64,000 nucleotides of DNA from Bacteroidales bacterium (GTDB taxonomy: Bacteria; Bacteroidota; Bacteroidia; Bacteroidales; UBA932), in assembly GCA_023667095.1 (NCBI GenBank), contig JAMPAT010000001.1:1-64000 (forward strand). The letters are read 5' to 3'. Every line of letters begins with the position of its first letter. The first letter of the stretch is position 1. Position numbers and translations under genes: made by a program. Shown here one piece after another: positions 8,989-17,445 of the stretch. The notes below the pieces were generated by a model, which was not told the DNA's origin, did not search any database, and saw only the letters and a program-made list of their open reading frames with translations.

Positions 8989-10644
8989 CTATACACCTTT
9001 CACTTCAGCATATTTGAAACGGCGTATCTTCTTGGTTGCAGTCTTTTCAAACGGCTCACGGAGAATCTGCACAGCACTTATATGTGATGTCTTCTTGACA
9101 TTGCGGTTGACGAACCGGAGTATATTCTCCCTGTATTCATCAAGTTTCAGGAAGAACTCCTCCTCACCGTCATGATTCCAGTCAATGGCGTCCTCGTTGA
9201 AGTTCACAAGAGCCACAAGCTTTCCTCCACGTGAGACTACAAGCGATTCATTTACAGTCTCTATGCTGTTTATGACCTGCTCTATCTCTTCCGGATAGAT
9301 ATTTTCTCCAGAAGCCCCGAGAATCATGTTGCTCAGACGTCCCTTTATCGAGAAACGTCCTTTTTCATCCACGACAGCAAGGTCATTTGTCCTGAACCAT
9401 CCGTCCCCGGTAAATGCAGCCATGGTCCTCTGAGGGTCCCTGTAATAGCCGGCCATCACATTCGGTCCCTTTGCAACAATCTCTCCTTCACCAGTTTCAG
9501 GATTAACATTATACAGTTTCAACTCTACGTTCCTTGCCGGTATTCCGATAGAGCCGACTGCCCTGCCCTTTCCCATGGCAAAGCTCAGAAGCGGTGAAGT
9601 CTCAGTAAGTCCATATCCTATTGCATAAGGGAATCCGGACTTGAGCAGGAAACGTTCCACCTCCGTGTCCAGCTTTGCCCCTCCGATGCCGAAGAAGGTA
9701 ATCTTTCCGCCAAATGTATTCTTCAGCTTATGCCCTATCATCCTGCAGAGCAGTGTATTCATATTTGCATCCATCCACGATAGGATACGGCTCTTGCGTA
9801 TAGTCGGAATGATGCTGTTGCGGTATATCTTCTCTATGATAAGTGGAACAGAAAGCACGGTTGTAGGACGGACCTCTTTCATGGCCTTAAGCAAAAGGGA
9901 CGGTACCGGCGGCTTGGAAAGATATGATACGCTTGCACCTACCATCATCGGATAGAGCAGCCCGAGGGTCATTTCAAGGGCATGTGCCATAGGGAGAATC
10001 GACAGCCACCTGTCACTTTCATTTCTTGGGCAGGCATGGTAGCATGAATGCGTACATGAAATAAGGTTTCCATGGCTCAGCATGACTCCCTTTGCATTTC
10101 CTGTCGTTCCGGAAGTATATATGATTGTAGCGATGTCCTCCGGCGCCGGCTCTGCCAGGCGGGCATTGCATGTGAAGCTTGATTCATCTGCCTTGATTTC
10201 ATCAAATGTCTCTATATCAATTACAAGTGTCAGCCTGTCCATACTTTCCCCGCTTACATTCGGAAGATATCTTCTGGACACAAAAAGTACCTTTGATTCA
10301 GAATGAGCAAGGATATTTGAGACTTCATTCGCGGTGGACTCCGGAAGAATCGGGATTGAGACCCTGCCGCAATGCACTGTGGCAAAGAATGCTACAGCCC
10401 ACTGTGGAAGATTTTCGGAAAGTATAGCCACCTTGTCGGATACACCGATGCCGAACTGAGACATTCTTCTTGAGACAGTATCGCATTTTTTTCTGAATTC
10501 AGAATATGTATATGAGACTCCACCTCCTGCCGTGCGGTATGCTGTCTCTTCCACATAGGTTGACGTTGCGTATTCATATAGCTCAGCAAGGGTCCTGATA
10601 TGTGATTCCCTTGACTGGGCAGTTTTCTTTAAAGACTTTATCAT
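8989..10644 (-). CDS. AMP-binding long-chain acyl-CoA ligase
   Basis: This 551-residue ANL-superfamily enzyme is predicted to adenylate a fatty acid and transfer it to CoA at the inner membrane face. It shows the P-loop-like motif IIYTSGTTGNAKGV, the A5 motif GYGLTETSP, the motif GDGWFRTNDLA, and the C-terminal hinge and catalytic region SIKGRLSNMILGASGENIYPEEIE. Length is slightly short of the 600-residue FadD15 type usual in Bacteroidetes. The gene is alone on the minus strand, convergent with the PEP-synthase-like gene and divergent from an AraC regulator, which could regulate it. The precise acyl substrate is not deducible. Confidence 0.88.
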   Translation of the reverse strand: MIKSLKKTAQSRESHIRTLAELYEYATSTYVEETAYRTAGGGVSYTYSEFRKKCDTVSRRMSQFGIGVSDKVAILSENLPQWAVAFFATVHCGRVSIPILPESTANEVSNILAHSESKVLFVSRRYLPNVSGESMDRLTLVIDIETFDEIKADESSFTCNARLAEPAPEDIATIIYTSGTTGNAKGVMLSHGNLISCTHSCYHACPRNESDRWLSILPMAHALEMTLGLLYPMMVGASVSYLSKPPVPSLLLKAMKEVRPTTVLSVPLIIEKIYRNSIIPTIRKSRILSWMDANMNTLLCRMIGHKLKNTFGGKITFFGIGGAKLDTEVERFLLKSGFPYAIGYGLTETSPLLSFAMGKGRAVGSIGIPARNVELKLYNVNPETGEGEIVAKGPNVMAGYYRDPQRTMAAFTGDGWFRTNDLAVVDEKGRFSIKGRLSNMILGASGENIYPEEIEQVINSIETVNESLVVSRGGKLVALVNFNEDAIDWNHDGEEEFFLKLDEYRENILRFVNRNVKKTSHISAVQILREPFEKTATKKIRRFKYAEVKGV

Positions 10645-10736
10645 TGTTCCATTGTTTTATGCAGGGAGGGCCTTGTTGTGCAGGCCCGTTCTCCGCAGTC
10701 GTATTGCATGTCCGGTCTTCTCCGGAATAGATGCTG

Positions 10737-10744
10737 CAAAGTTA
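10737..10744 (-). promoter_or_regulatory. Probable -7 element of the acyl-CoA ligase promoter
   Basis: TAACTTTG on the minus strand matches TAnnTTTG. The inferred leader of about 85 nt contains a hairpin with arms GGGCCT/AGGCCC near 10664-10685 and a second CCGG/CCGG hairpin near 10712-10725. The -33 box is not clear. Confidence 0.45.
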
Positions 10745-10851
10745 TGGACGCTGCCATTGCCAAATAAGACACAAAGAGGATAATTAATGTCCCAAATCGG
10801 ACATTATAGCCAATAATATGTAAAAATAAGCGAATAAATATTTATAATAAG

Positions 10852-10859
10852 TATTTTTG
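10852..10859 (+). promoter_or_regulatory. Probable -7 element of the AraC-family gene
   Basis: TATTTTTG matches TAnnTTTG and lies 28 bp before the chosen ATG at 10887. It overlaps the TTG at 10857, which would otherwise be the longest-frame start. Confidence 0.45.
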
Positions 10860-10886
10860 CAATGTAAATTCATAACAAGATGCCAG

Positions 10887-11828
10887 ATGGAATACGATGA
10901 ACTGATATCCGCTTTCGGGGTTACATATCTTAAAGGAGACATCACGCATGTCAAGATAGACCGCAAATTCTATATGCTTGACAATCTCAGCGATTCTGTC
11001 TCCTCCCCCGTTTCAGGCAAGGCCGGGAATATACGCTATCCTGTCTGCATTACATTGAGTTTCTGTATATACTGCAAGCAGGGCAATATATCAGCGCGTG
11101 TCCAGCAGAAGGACTATTCCGTAGGAGCAGGTGAGATACTTGTGATTTTTGCCGAGCAGATACTTGAATATGCCTCACTCAGCGATGACTGCAAGGTGAT
11201 TTTCTTCGCCATAGATTCGGAATATGTGATGACTGAACTGCGGAGCCGTTACAGGGAATCTTTCAGGCATTGGCTGCTCCGGAGCAAGGATCCGCTGAAG
11301 ATGCACCTCTCTATGGAAGATGCCGCAAATTTCGAGCAGCTATGCATGAGTATCAAGCACATAGTCAAGGCTTCGGGAAGTGAATCCGCAGATGGTGTGA
11401 TTTCCGGGTTTACCGCAATAATCGGCAATCTGCTGTTGCTCTGGGGCGTGGACGAACTGGAAGGCAATCTGCCTGATAAGTGTATGGCAAATGCGGAAAG
11501 CGTCATGTTGCGTTTCAAGTCGGACATCCACAGTTTTTCGGCAAGATTCCGTTCAGTGAGCTACTATGCACGTCGCCAGAATTTGTCAGTCAGACATTTT
11601 TCCCGTCTTGTAAAGGAAGCTTCGGGTCAAAGGCCATTGGAAATCATACGTGACTATGTCATCCTGGAGGCCAAGAGCCTGCTGATAACAGAACGCTACA
11701 ATGTGCGAGAAGTTGCAGAAAAGCTTGGCTTCCAGAATGATTCATTCTTTAACCGCTATTTCCGCAACGCAACCGGCCTCACTCCCGGAGAATTCATGGC
11801 CGGAGAAAATGCTGGCAGGCACACCTGA
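10887..11828 (+). CDS. AraC-family transcriptional regulator
   Basis: The predicted protein of about 313 residues has an N-terminal cupin-like sensor region and a C-terminal double helix-turn-helix of the AraC/XylS type. The latter is seen in NLSVRHFSRLVKEASG and VREVAEKLGFQNDSFFNRYFRNATG, and the domain ends with the characteristic LTPGEF. The frame is open from a TTG at 10857, but that codon lies inside a -7 element, so the ATG at 10887 is preferred. It diverges from the acyl-CoA ligase gene across 242 bp, which suggests that gene as a candidate target. The inducer is unknown. Confidence 0.85.
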   Translation: MEYDELISAFGVTYLKGDITHVKIDRKFYMLDNLSDSVSSPVSGKAGNIRYPVCITLSFCIYCKQGNISARVQQKDYSVGAGEILVIFAEQILEYASLSDDCKVIFFAIDSEYVMTELRSRYRESFRHWLLRSKDPLKMHLSMEDAANFEQLCMSIKHIVKASGSESADGVISGFTAIIGNLLLLWGVDELEGNLPDKCMANAESVMLRFKSDIHSFSARFRSVSYYARRQNLSVRHFSRLVKEASGQRPLEIIRDYVILEAKSLLITERYNVREVAEKLGFQNDSFFNRYFRNATGLTPGEFMAGENAGRHT

Positions 11829-11866
11829 AAGAACGCCTGTGGATTCCTTTGTGGCTCAGGGGTATA

Positions 11867-11900
11867 TAAAAACAAATGAGACGCGCCTCTCACGAGGGGC
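11867..11900 (-). terminator. Probable terminator after tRNA-Cys
   Basis: On the minus strand a hairpin (arms 11894-11900 and 11883-11889, 4-nt loop, one mismatch) is followed by a T-rich stretch containing TTTGTTTTTAT. It lies 54 bp downstream of the tRNA and could also serve the convergent AraC gene. Confidence 0.45.
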
Positions 11901-11953
11901 ACCTCATACTAACCACATAATTAATAACACTAAAACTAATAACCAATAAGTCG

Positions 11954-12024
11954 AGGTGCCTAGCAGAATCGAACTGCTGTAGCAGGTTTTGCAGACCTGT
12001 GCCTAACCACTCGGCCAAAGCACC
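11954..12024 (-). tRNA. tRNA-Cys (anticodon GCA)
   Basis: The 71-nt sequence folds as a cloverleaf. The acceptor arms are GGTGCTT (from 12024) and AGGCACC (ending 11955) with one G-U pair. The D arm is GGCCGAGTGGTTAGGC. The anticodon stem is CAGGT/ACCTG with loop CTGCAAA, giving anticodon GCA, and the T loop is TTCGATT. The discriminator base is U, the known identity element of tRNA-Cys. No CCA is encoded. It lies downstream of the rlmI gene on the same strand. Confidence 0.95.
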
Positions 12025-12164
12025 TTTTCAATAACGAGATGCAAAGTTAGCGCTTTTTTCTGACTTTGCAAAGCTATTCTGTTAATTTTTTGTTACACAA
12101 GTCTGCAGAGACATAGCATATTTCTCTATTCAGCTGAATAACAGGCTATAAGGATTAAGGCATT

Positions 12165-12204
12165 TTTTCAAAATCATATATCCGGCCTTGGCCCATTAGC
12201 CGGA
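12165..12204 (-). terminator. Possible terminator after the glnN-rlmI operon
   Basis: On the minus strand the arms TCCGGC and GCCGGA (12204-12199 and 12186-12181) form a perfect 6-bp stem with a 12-nt loop, 18 bp after the rlmI stop. The following sequence is AT-rich but has no clean T tract. Confidence 0.3.
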
Positions 12205-12221
12205 AGCAGGAGGAGGCTCAC

Positions 12222-13421
12222 CTACTCTACATAGAGCAGGAGACCTTTAAGGTACTCCCCTTCCGGATGATAGATATTTACCGAATGGTCTGCGGGCTGG
12301 TTAAGCCTGTCAAGTATCCGCACACTTCTTCCACACTGGGCTGCCGCTGAAAATACAGTTAGGGCAAAGGCCTCCTTGTCCACTACCTGGGAGCAGCTGT
12401 ATGTAAACACCAGCCCTCCAGGAGCAACCTTTGAGATAGCAGTGGCATTCAGCCTCTGGTATGCCCTCAATGCATTCTTCAATGCTCCACGGTGCTTTGC
12501 AAAAGCAGGCGGGTCAACTATCATAAGGTCATATTTTCCTTCCGGGACATTCTTGAGATAGTCTATGGCGTCACAGCAAAGCGAAGTGTGCCTGTCTTCA
12601 GAGAAGCCGTTCAAGGCTACATTCCTGTTCACAAGCTCTATGGCCTTGCGTGAACTGTCCACCGAATCCACATGCTCTGCCCCCGCAGCCAGGGCATATA
12701 TTGAGAAGCCGCCAGTATAGCAGAACAGATTCAGCACATTCCTTCCTGCTGCATATCTTCCTACAAGGGCACGGTTCTCCCTCTGGTCAAGGAAAAATCC
12801 GGTCTTCTGTCCCTCAGTCCAGTCGACAATGAACCTGTGGCTATTTTCCAGGACTACCTGGGAATCATCTGCAAAGCCCTCGCTCCTGTAGAGATATCCG
12901 TCAACCAGTTCAAGTCCTGCCTTGAATGGTGCTGTGCCGGAACTTTTGTCATATACTGCCTTCAGCGAATTTCCATATATCTTCTGCAGTGCGGAACATA
13001 TCTGCTTCTTGGAACGGAACATTCCCACAGAATGGGCCTGCAGCACGCAGACTCCGTCATAATAGTCAATTATCAGTCCTGGCAGATTGTCTCCCTCCCC
13101 ATGCACCAGACGGTAGCAATTTGTGGGTCCCTCGGGAGTCTTCGCCAGCCCGGCTGCAATCCTCACCTGCAATGCCCTGCCAAGCATAATCTCCCAGAAA
13201 TCCGGATTCAGCACATCCTCGTCAAAGCTCAGGACCCTGACTGCAATGGAGCCAATCTGGTAATGCCCTGAGGCAAGGAATACACCTTCAGATGAATATA
13301 CACCGACAATGTCCCCTTCCGCCGGATTGCCGGCTATCTGTGCAATTGCCCCTGAAAACACCCAGGGATGAAAACGACGCAGGGAATCCTCCCTGCCCTT
13401 TCTCAGTATTATCTTTGTCAT
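12222..13421 (-). CDS. rlmI: PUA-domain SAM-dependent rRNA methyltransferase, RlmI type
   Basis: This 399-residue enzyme is predicted to place the m5C mark on 23S rRNA. The N-terminal PUA domain begins LRKGREDSLRRFHPWVFSGA. The catalytic Rossmann domain shows QKTGFFLDQRENR, VLNLFCYTGGFSIYALAAGA (SAM-binding motif I) and MIVDPPAFAKHRG, followed by FTYSCSQVV. Size and motif order fit the RlmI/YccW family. It is the last gene of a four-gene minus-strand run (glnN, lipoprotein, exonuclease, rlmI), 23 bp after the exonuclease stop. Other members of this family modify different positions, so the symbol names the family more than a proven site. Confidence 0.85.
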   Translation of the reverse strand: MTKIILRKGREDSLRRFHPWVFSGAIAQIAGNPAEGDIVGVYSSEGVFLASGHYQIGSIAVRVLSFDEDVLNPDFWEIMLGRALQVRIAAGLAKTPEGPTNCYRLVHGEGDNLPGLIIDYYDGVCVLQAHSVGMFRSKKQICSALQKIYGNSLKAVYDKSSGTAPFKAGLELVDGYLYRSEGFADDSQVVLENSHRFIVDWTEGQKTGFFLDQRENRALVGRYAAGRNVLNLFCYTGGFSIYALAAGAEHVDSVDSSRKAIELVNRNVALNGFSEDRHTSLCCDAIDYLKNVPEGKYDLMIVDPPAFAKHRGALKNALRAYQRLNATAISKVAPGGLVFTYSCSQVVDKEAFALTVFSAAAQCGRSVRILDRLNQPADHSVNIYHPEGEYLKGLLLYVE

Positions 13422-13444
13422 AAAAATAGAATTGTTAAACTGGG

Positions 13445-14050
13445 CTACATTTCCTGGGGCAGAGGATTCTTCTCAGAGGAAGAAAGCCTCAGGTACATCT
13501 CGCGGCAGACCCAGGCATCCGTAGCCGCATACTTCTCCTGCGGTTCAGAGAGGACCTCCGCCTCCCAGTTGGAAAGCTGCTGTGTCTTGGATATCCTGAC
13601 TCCAAGTACAATTGCTGACATCTTCTTGACGCTCTTGTCCTTGATTCCCCATTCCCAGACAATCTTCTGGAGGTCTACAAAACCGCCTGGCGTGAAATTG
13701 CGGTATCTCTGCAAGCCCTTGATATCATCGTGCACCGCTGCACCTACCTTCAAAATCCTTGAATTTGACAGAATCCTGCAAAGTTTCCTGTGCATTCCCG
13801 TATGCTGGACACGGAAAAGATATGCCTTTTCTGCACCGGAAAGCTGCAGCAATGCAACTCCGTACCGGGGCTGGCCTGGGGAAAAGCAAGGACGGGTCTC
13901 GGTATCAAATCCCAGGACCTTCTGTTTGCCAAGATACGAGACTGCCTCATCAAATTCAGGCCCCTCGCTGTCTATCACATGTATTTCACCCGGAAAAGCT
14001 GCAAACTCCAATTTTTCAAGCTCCTCCGGTGCAATAGTACTAAGGAACAT
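13445..14050 (-). CDS. 3'-5' exonuclease domain protein (RNase D-like, DEDDy)
   Basis: This 201-residue protein consists of little more than a DEDD exonuclease domain. GFDTETRP carries the ExoI Asp and Glu, GAAVHDDIKGL the ExoII Asp, and YAATDAWVCREMY the ExoIII tyrosine and Asp of the DEDDy type. It lacks the HRDC domain of full RNase D and is probably a stand-alone nuclease for RNA 3' ends or DNA. Its ATG at 14050 overlaps the end of the upstream lipoprotein gene by 11 bp, which suggests translational coupling, and rlmI follows 23 bp downstream. Confidence 0.85.
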   Translation of the reverse strand: MFLSTIAPEELEKLEFAAFPGEIHVIDSEGPEFDEAVSYLGKQKVLGFDTETRPCFSPGQPRYGVALLQLSGAEKAYLFRVQHTGMHRKLCRILSNSRILKVGAAVHDDIKGLQRYRNFTPGGFVDLQKIVWEWGIKDKSVKKMSAIVLGVRISKTQQLSNWEAEVLSEPQEKYAATDAWVCREMYLRLSSSEKNPLPQEM

Positions 14051-15161
14051 ATATATTGTTCATTTCTATATATTTAACCTCTCCATTCCGCTCGGATGAA
14101 GGTACAATCATGTATTCCATTTCCTGCGGATTGGCAATCTTGTGTGTAAAGCCATTGCTTTTACGCAGATACCAGTAGCAAGATGACGCCACTGCGTCCA
14201 GGGCACCGGCCACAGTACAGCCATCTGAAAGCAGATGCCTGTAGCGCATCGCCATTGCATCGTCAGATGTCTTCACATATTCTACCAATTCCACAATGCT
14301 GTCCTTCTCCATGGACATTGAAATGTCATCCAGAAGTATGACAGACAAAGGCTTGTCATCGCCTGAAGCCATATACATATCCAGATATTCAAAAAATCCG
14401 TCCCTTACAGAAAGGCTGTCGGAAGGGCTGTATCCTGCATAGTCAATTGACTGAAGGCCATTCTTCTGCGCAATCCCATGAAAAGCAGATGCATAGACAC
14501 CGGAGGCAAGCACATCATTTGAGGCCCATATCCCTATTCTCGCAGAAGCATCATATCTTCTGAATCCCTCCTCGGCAAGTGCATTCACCGGAGAAATGAC
14601 AGCAAGTCCCTTCCCGAGCCTTGAAAACAGCATCTCTATGTCCGAAGTAGCTACAGATGCAAGCGATGATGACAGCACCAGCATCTTGGATGGCATCTTC
14701 TGGACAGAGGCTACCCTGCTGTACGAATTCTGATGGCAATAGCCAGAAACCGCAGCAATTGCATGACGGACAGTCATTTCGCGCAGATTTTCCTCTGTGC
14801 CGTCCCTGAAATATCCGAAATAGTCAGGTGAAGAGACATCATAATATACTGCAAATGTCTCACCTGCAAAGTCATCCAGCCCGTCAGGCACAGCCTTTCC
14901 GTCGACATTGTCAAACAGGTCGCAGCCCATAAGGTAGTCTGAAAGTATGGATGCATTCTCCAAAGGCCCGGTCACTGCTATTGTCCCGAACCTGCTGTTG
15001 TCATCATATGATGCTATTGCGGAGTACTCTACAGAAGTTGTATCTGCCAAGATTTGCCCGACAAAGGGCAACATGTCAGCTCCATTGGTTTCCGACTGCC
15101 TGCATGAGACAGCGGAAACCAATGCTGATATAAATATTATTATTGCGTTCTTTTTCTTCAC
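14040..15161 (-). CDS. Lipoprotein of unknown function in the glnN operon
   Basis: I do not recognise this protein of about 373 residues. It begins with a lysine-rich n-region, a hydrophobic core and a cysteine in AVSCRQSE, so it is a predicted lipoprotein. The body is rich in alternating hydrophobic strands and helices, and stretches such as RIGIWASNDVLASGVYASAF are loosely reminiscent of periplasmic-binding-protein folds; I would not assign it to one. The longest frame starts at a TTG (15170) 2 bp after the glnN stop. The GTG at 15161, giving MKKKNAIIIF, makes a more typical signal peptide. The 3' end overlaps the exonuclease gene, so it probably sits in a coupled operon. Confidence 0.75.
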   Translation of the reverse strand: MKKKNAIIIFISALVSAVSCRQSETNGADMLPFVGQILADTTSVEYSAIASYDDNSRFGTIAVTGPLENASILSDYLMGCDLFDNVDGKAVPDGLDDFAGETFAVYYDVSSPDYFGYFRDGTEENLREMTVRHAIAAVSGYCHQNSYSRVASVQKMPSKMLVLSSSLASVATSDIEMLFSRLGKGLAVISPVNALAEEGFRRYDASARIGIWASNDVLASGVYASAFHGIAQKNGLQSIDYAGYSPSDSLSVRDGFFEYLDMYMASGDDKPLSVILLDDISMSMEKDSIVELVEYVKTSDDAMAMRYRHLLSDGCTVAGALDAVASSCYWYLRKSNGFTHKIANPQEMEYMIVPSSERNGEVKYIEMNNIYVP

Positions 15162-15172
15162 TGTCGGCAATC

Positions 15173-17347
15173 TTAAAAGAAGAGCAGTTCCCTGTACTTA
15201 GGAAGAGGCCACATCTCATCATCGACAATCATCTCCAGATGGTCGGCACTGTATCTGATCTTGTCCATATAGCCCTTTACCTCCGTTGAGTAGACCTTCG
15301 CCCTCTTTGCAATATCCTCAATCCTGTTGGCTTTCTTGCGTGCTTCCACAAGAGCCTCCACATCCTTTGAGATGCTGTTTATATATGAAGAAATTTTTTT
15401 CAGGGTAGCAAATTCAGACTCGCAGAGATTCCTGTACTCGTCACCGAATATCTCCTTTACTCCCTTGACATTCTCTATCAGGATGTTCTGGTATTTCACT
15501 GCAGCCGGGATGACGTGGTTAAGGCACATGTCACCGATAACCCTGGCCTCAATCTGGAGCTTCTTTACATATGTCTCGTTGAGAATCTCGAAACGTGCCT
15601 CCACTTCATCAGGTGACAGGACTCCCTGGTTCCTGAAAAGGTCTATTGTCTGCTGTTCATGATACACCTCGTATGCTTGAGGGACATTGCGGATTGCACG
15701 CAGTCCCCTTCTCTCTGCCTCTTCCTCCCATTCCTTGCTGTAGCCGTTGCCCTCGAAGAAGATGTCCCTTGACTCTACAGTAAACTTATGGATTGTGTTC
15801 ATTATTGCCTGCGATTTCTCTTCACCTGCAGCAATTGCAGCATCCACATCTGAACGGAAACGGCGTAGGCTCTCTGCCACAGCTGTATTCAATATATATA
15901 TGACAGATGCGACATTGATTGAAGAGCCAACAGCACGGAATTCAAAACGGTTTCCGGTAAATGCAAAAGGAGAGGTCCTGTTCCTGTCCGTGTTGTCCGG
16001 GAAAATCTCAGGGATGGAATTGACAATCTTGATTGATTCCAGGCCTGCTTCCTCTTCTTTCAGCACCTGCATGTTCTCTATTGCCTTGAATATCCCGGCA
16101 AGCGTAGAGCCGGCAAAGACAGACATCACTGCAGGCGGAGCCTCGTTGCCTCCAAGACGGTATGAGTTGCTCAGGTTGGAAATCCCTGCCATCAGAAGAT
16201 AATGATGGTTATAGACGGCATTCACCACACATGAGAAGAATGTCAGGAACTGGAGGTTCTTGGTCGGTGTCTTGCCTGGAGACAGGAGATTGACGCCAAG
16301 ATTGGTGCACATTGACCAGTTGCAATGCTTTCCGGAGCCGTTTACGCCATCGAAAGGCTTCTCATGGAAAATGACTTTCAGGTGATGCTTCTCAGCAACT
16401 TTCTGCATTATAATCATAAGCATCATGTTCTGGTCGATAGCCTTGGTTGCCTCGCAGAACACCGGGGCACACTCAAACTGGTTTGGAGCCACCTCGTTGT
16501 GACGTGTCTGAAGGAGGATTCCAAGCTTGTATGCCTCTGTCTCGAAATCTTTCATGAAGGCACTTACCTTTGACGGTATCGCACCGAAATAGTGGTCTTC
16601 AAGCTGCTGGTCCTTTGCGGACGTGTGGCCGATTACGGTCCTGTTGCAGAGCACAAGGTCCGGACGGGCATTGTACAGCGACTCGTCAACGAGGAAGTAT
16701 TCCTGCTCTATTCCAAGGTTGACCTGGACAGACTTCACATTCTCGTCAAAAAGGCATGCAACAGAAGATGCAGCCTCGCTCAAGGCCTGCATTGACTTCA
16801 GGTTTGGCACCTTAGCATCCAGTGCTTCGCCAGTATATGAGACAAAGACAGACGGAATGCAGAGCGTCTCGTCCAGGATGAAGACTGGAGAAGACGGGTC
16901 CCATGCGGAATATCCCCTTGCCTCGAAGGTATTCCTCAGTCCTCCATTGGGAAAGCTTGATGCGTCAGGCTCCTGCTGCACAAGTGCGCTTCCGTTGAAT
17001 TTCTCAAAGGCATGTCCGTCCTTTACAGTAACAAACGCCTCATGCTTTTCCGCTGTTGCGTCAGTAAGTGGCTGGAACAGATGTGTATAGTGAGTCGCCC
17101 CCATCTCGATTGCCCAGGCCTTCATGCCGGAAGCAATTTCATTTGCGATGCTGCGGTCCAGTTTCGCTCCATATTTCACAGATGACAGGACAGCCTCGTA
17201 AGCCTGCTGGGAAATATACCCGCGCATCTTTTCAAAATCAAGGACATTCTGCCCGAAATAACAGGAAACAGGTCTTCCTTCAACGTAAAAACGCTTTGTC
17301 TGATGAGTAGATGCCTCATTCAGAGCCCTTTGTCTAAATGTCGCCAT
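15173..17347 (-). CDS. glnN: Glutamine synthetase type III
   Basis: This 724-residue cytoplasmic enzyme makes glutamine from glutamate, ammonia and ATP. It has the length of the GSIII/GlnN group typical of Bacteroidetes, not the 450 residues of GSI. Catalytic-domain landmarks are NLGIEQEYFLVD (metal-binding glutamates), RHNEVAPNQFECAP, GVNGSGKHCNWS (substrate region) and the Arg-containing NRTSPFAFTGNRFEFRAVGSS. It is the first gene of the glnN-lipoprotein-exonuclease-rlmI run and diverges from an aminotransferase gene across about 100 bp containing both promoters, a natural site for joint nitrogen control. Confidence 0.95.
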   Translation of the reverse strand: MATFRQRALNEASTHQTKRFYVEGRPVSCYFGQNVLDFEKMRGYISQQAYEAVLSSVKYGAKLDRSIANEIASGMKAWAIEMGATHYTHLFQPLTDATAEKHEAFVTVKDGHAFEKFNGSALVQQEPDASSFPNGGLRNTFEARGYSAWDPSSPVFILDETLCIPSVFVSYTGEALDAKVPNLKSMQALSEAASSVACLFDENVKSVQVNLGIEQEYFLVDESLYNARPDLVLCNRTVIGHTSAKDQQLEDHYFGAIPSKVSAFMKDFETEAYKLGILLQTRHNEVAPNQFECAPVFCEATKAIDQNMMLMIIMQKVAEKHHLKVIFHEKPFDGVNGSGKHCNWSMCTNLGVNLLSPGKTPTKNLQFLTFFSCVVNAVYNHHYLLMAGISNLSNSYRLGGNEAPPAVMSVFAGSTLAGIFKAIENMQVLKEEEAGLESIKIVNSIPEIFPDNTDRNRTSPFAFTGNRFEFRAVGSSINVASVIYILNTAVAESLRRFRSDVDAAIAAGEEKSQAIMNTIHKFTVESRDIFFEGNGYSKEWEEEAERRGLRAIRNVPQAYEVYHEQQTIDLFRNQGVLSPDEVEARFEILNETYVKKLQIEARVIGDMCLNHVIPAAVKYQNILIENVKGVKEIFGDEYRNLCESEFATLKKISSYINSISKDVEALVEARKKANRIEDIAKRAKVYSTEVKGYMDKIRYSADHLEMIVDDEMWPLPKYRELLFF

Positions 17348-17378
17348 AAACGTTTTGTTAATTTGTCAAGAACGCCCG

Positions 17379-17386
17379 CAAAGGTA
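17379..17386 (-). promoter_or_regulatory. Probable -7 element of the glnN promoter
   Basis: TACCTTTG on the minus strand matches TAnnTTTG, 31 bp before the glnN ATG. It lies only 12 bp from the divergent -7 element for the aminotransferase, so the two promoters probably exclude one another or share a regulator. Confidence 0.55.
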
Positions 17387-17398
17387 AAAAATTTATAG

Positions 17399-17406
17399 TA
17401 TCTTTG
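17399..17406 (+). promoter_or_regulatory. Probable -7 element of the aminotransferase promoter
   Basis: TATCTTTG on the plus strand matches TAnnTTTG, about 40 bp before the ATG at 17446. No good -33 box is visible. Confidence 0.55.
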
Positions 17407-17445
17407 TACGCGCTGAAGTTAAATAATTGTTAACAATACATCATT

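Noticed and set aside
13368..14099. Plus-strand ORF of 243 codons
   Set aside because: It is antisense to the DEDDy exonuclease, whose motifs are clear, and has no protein features.
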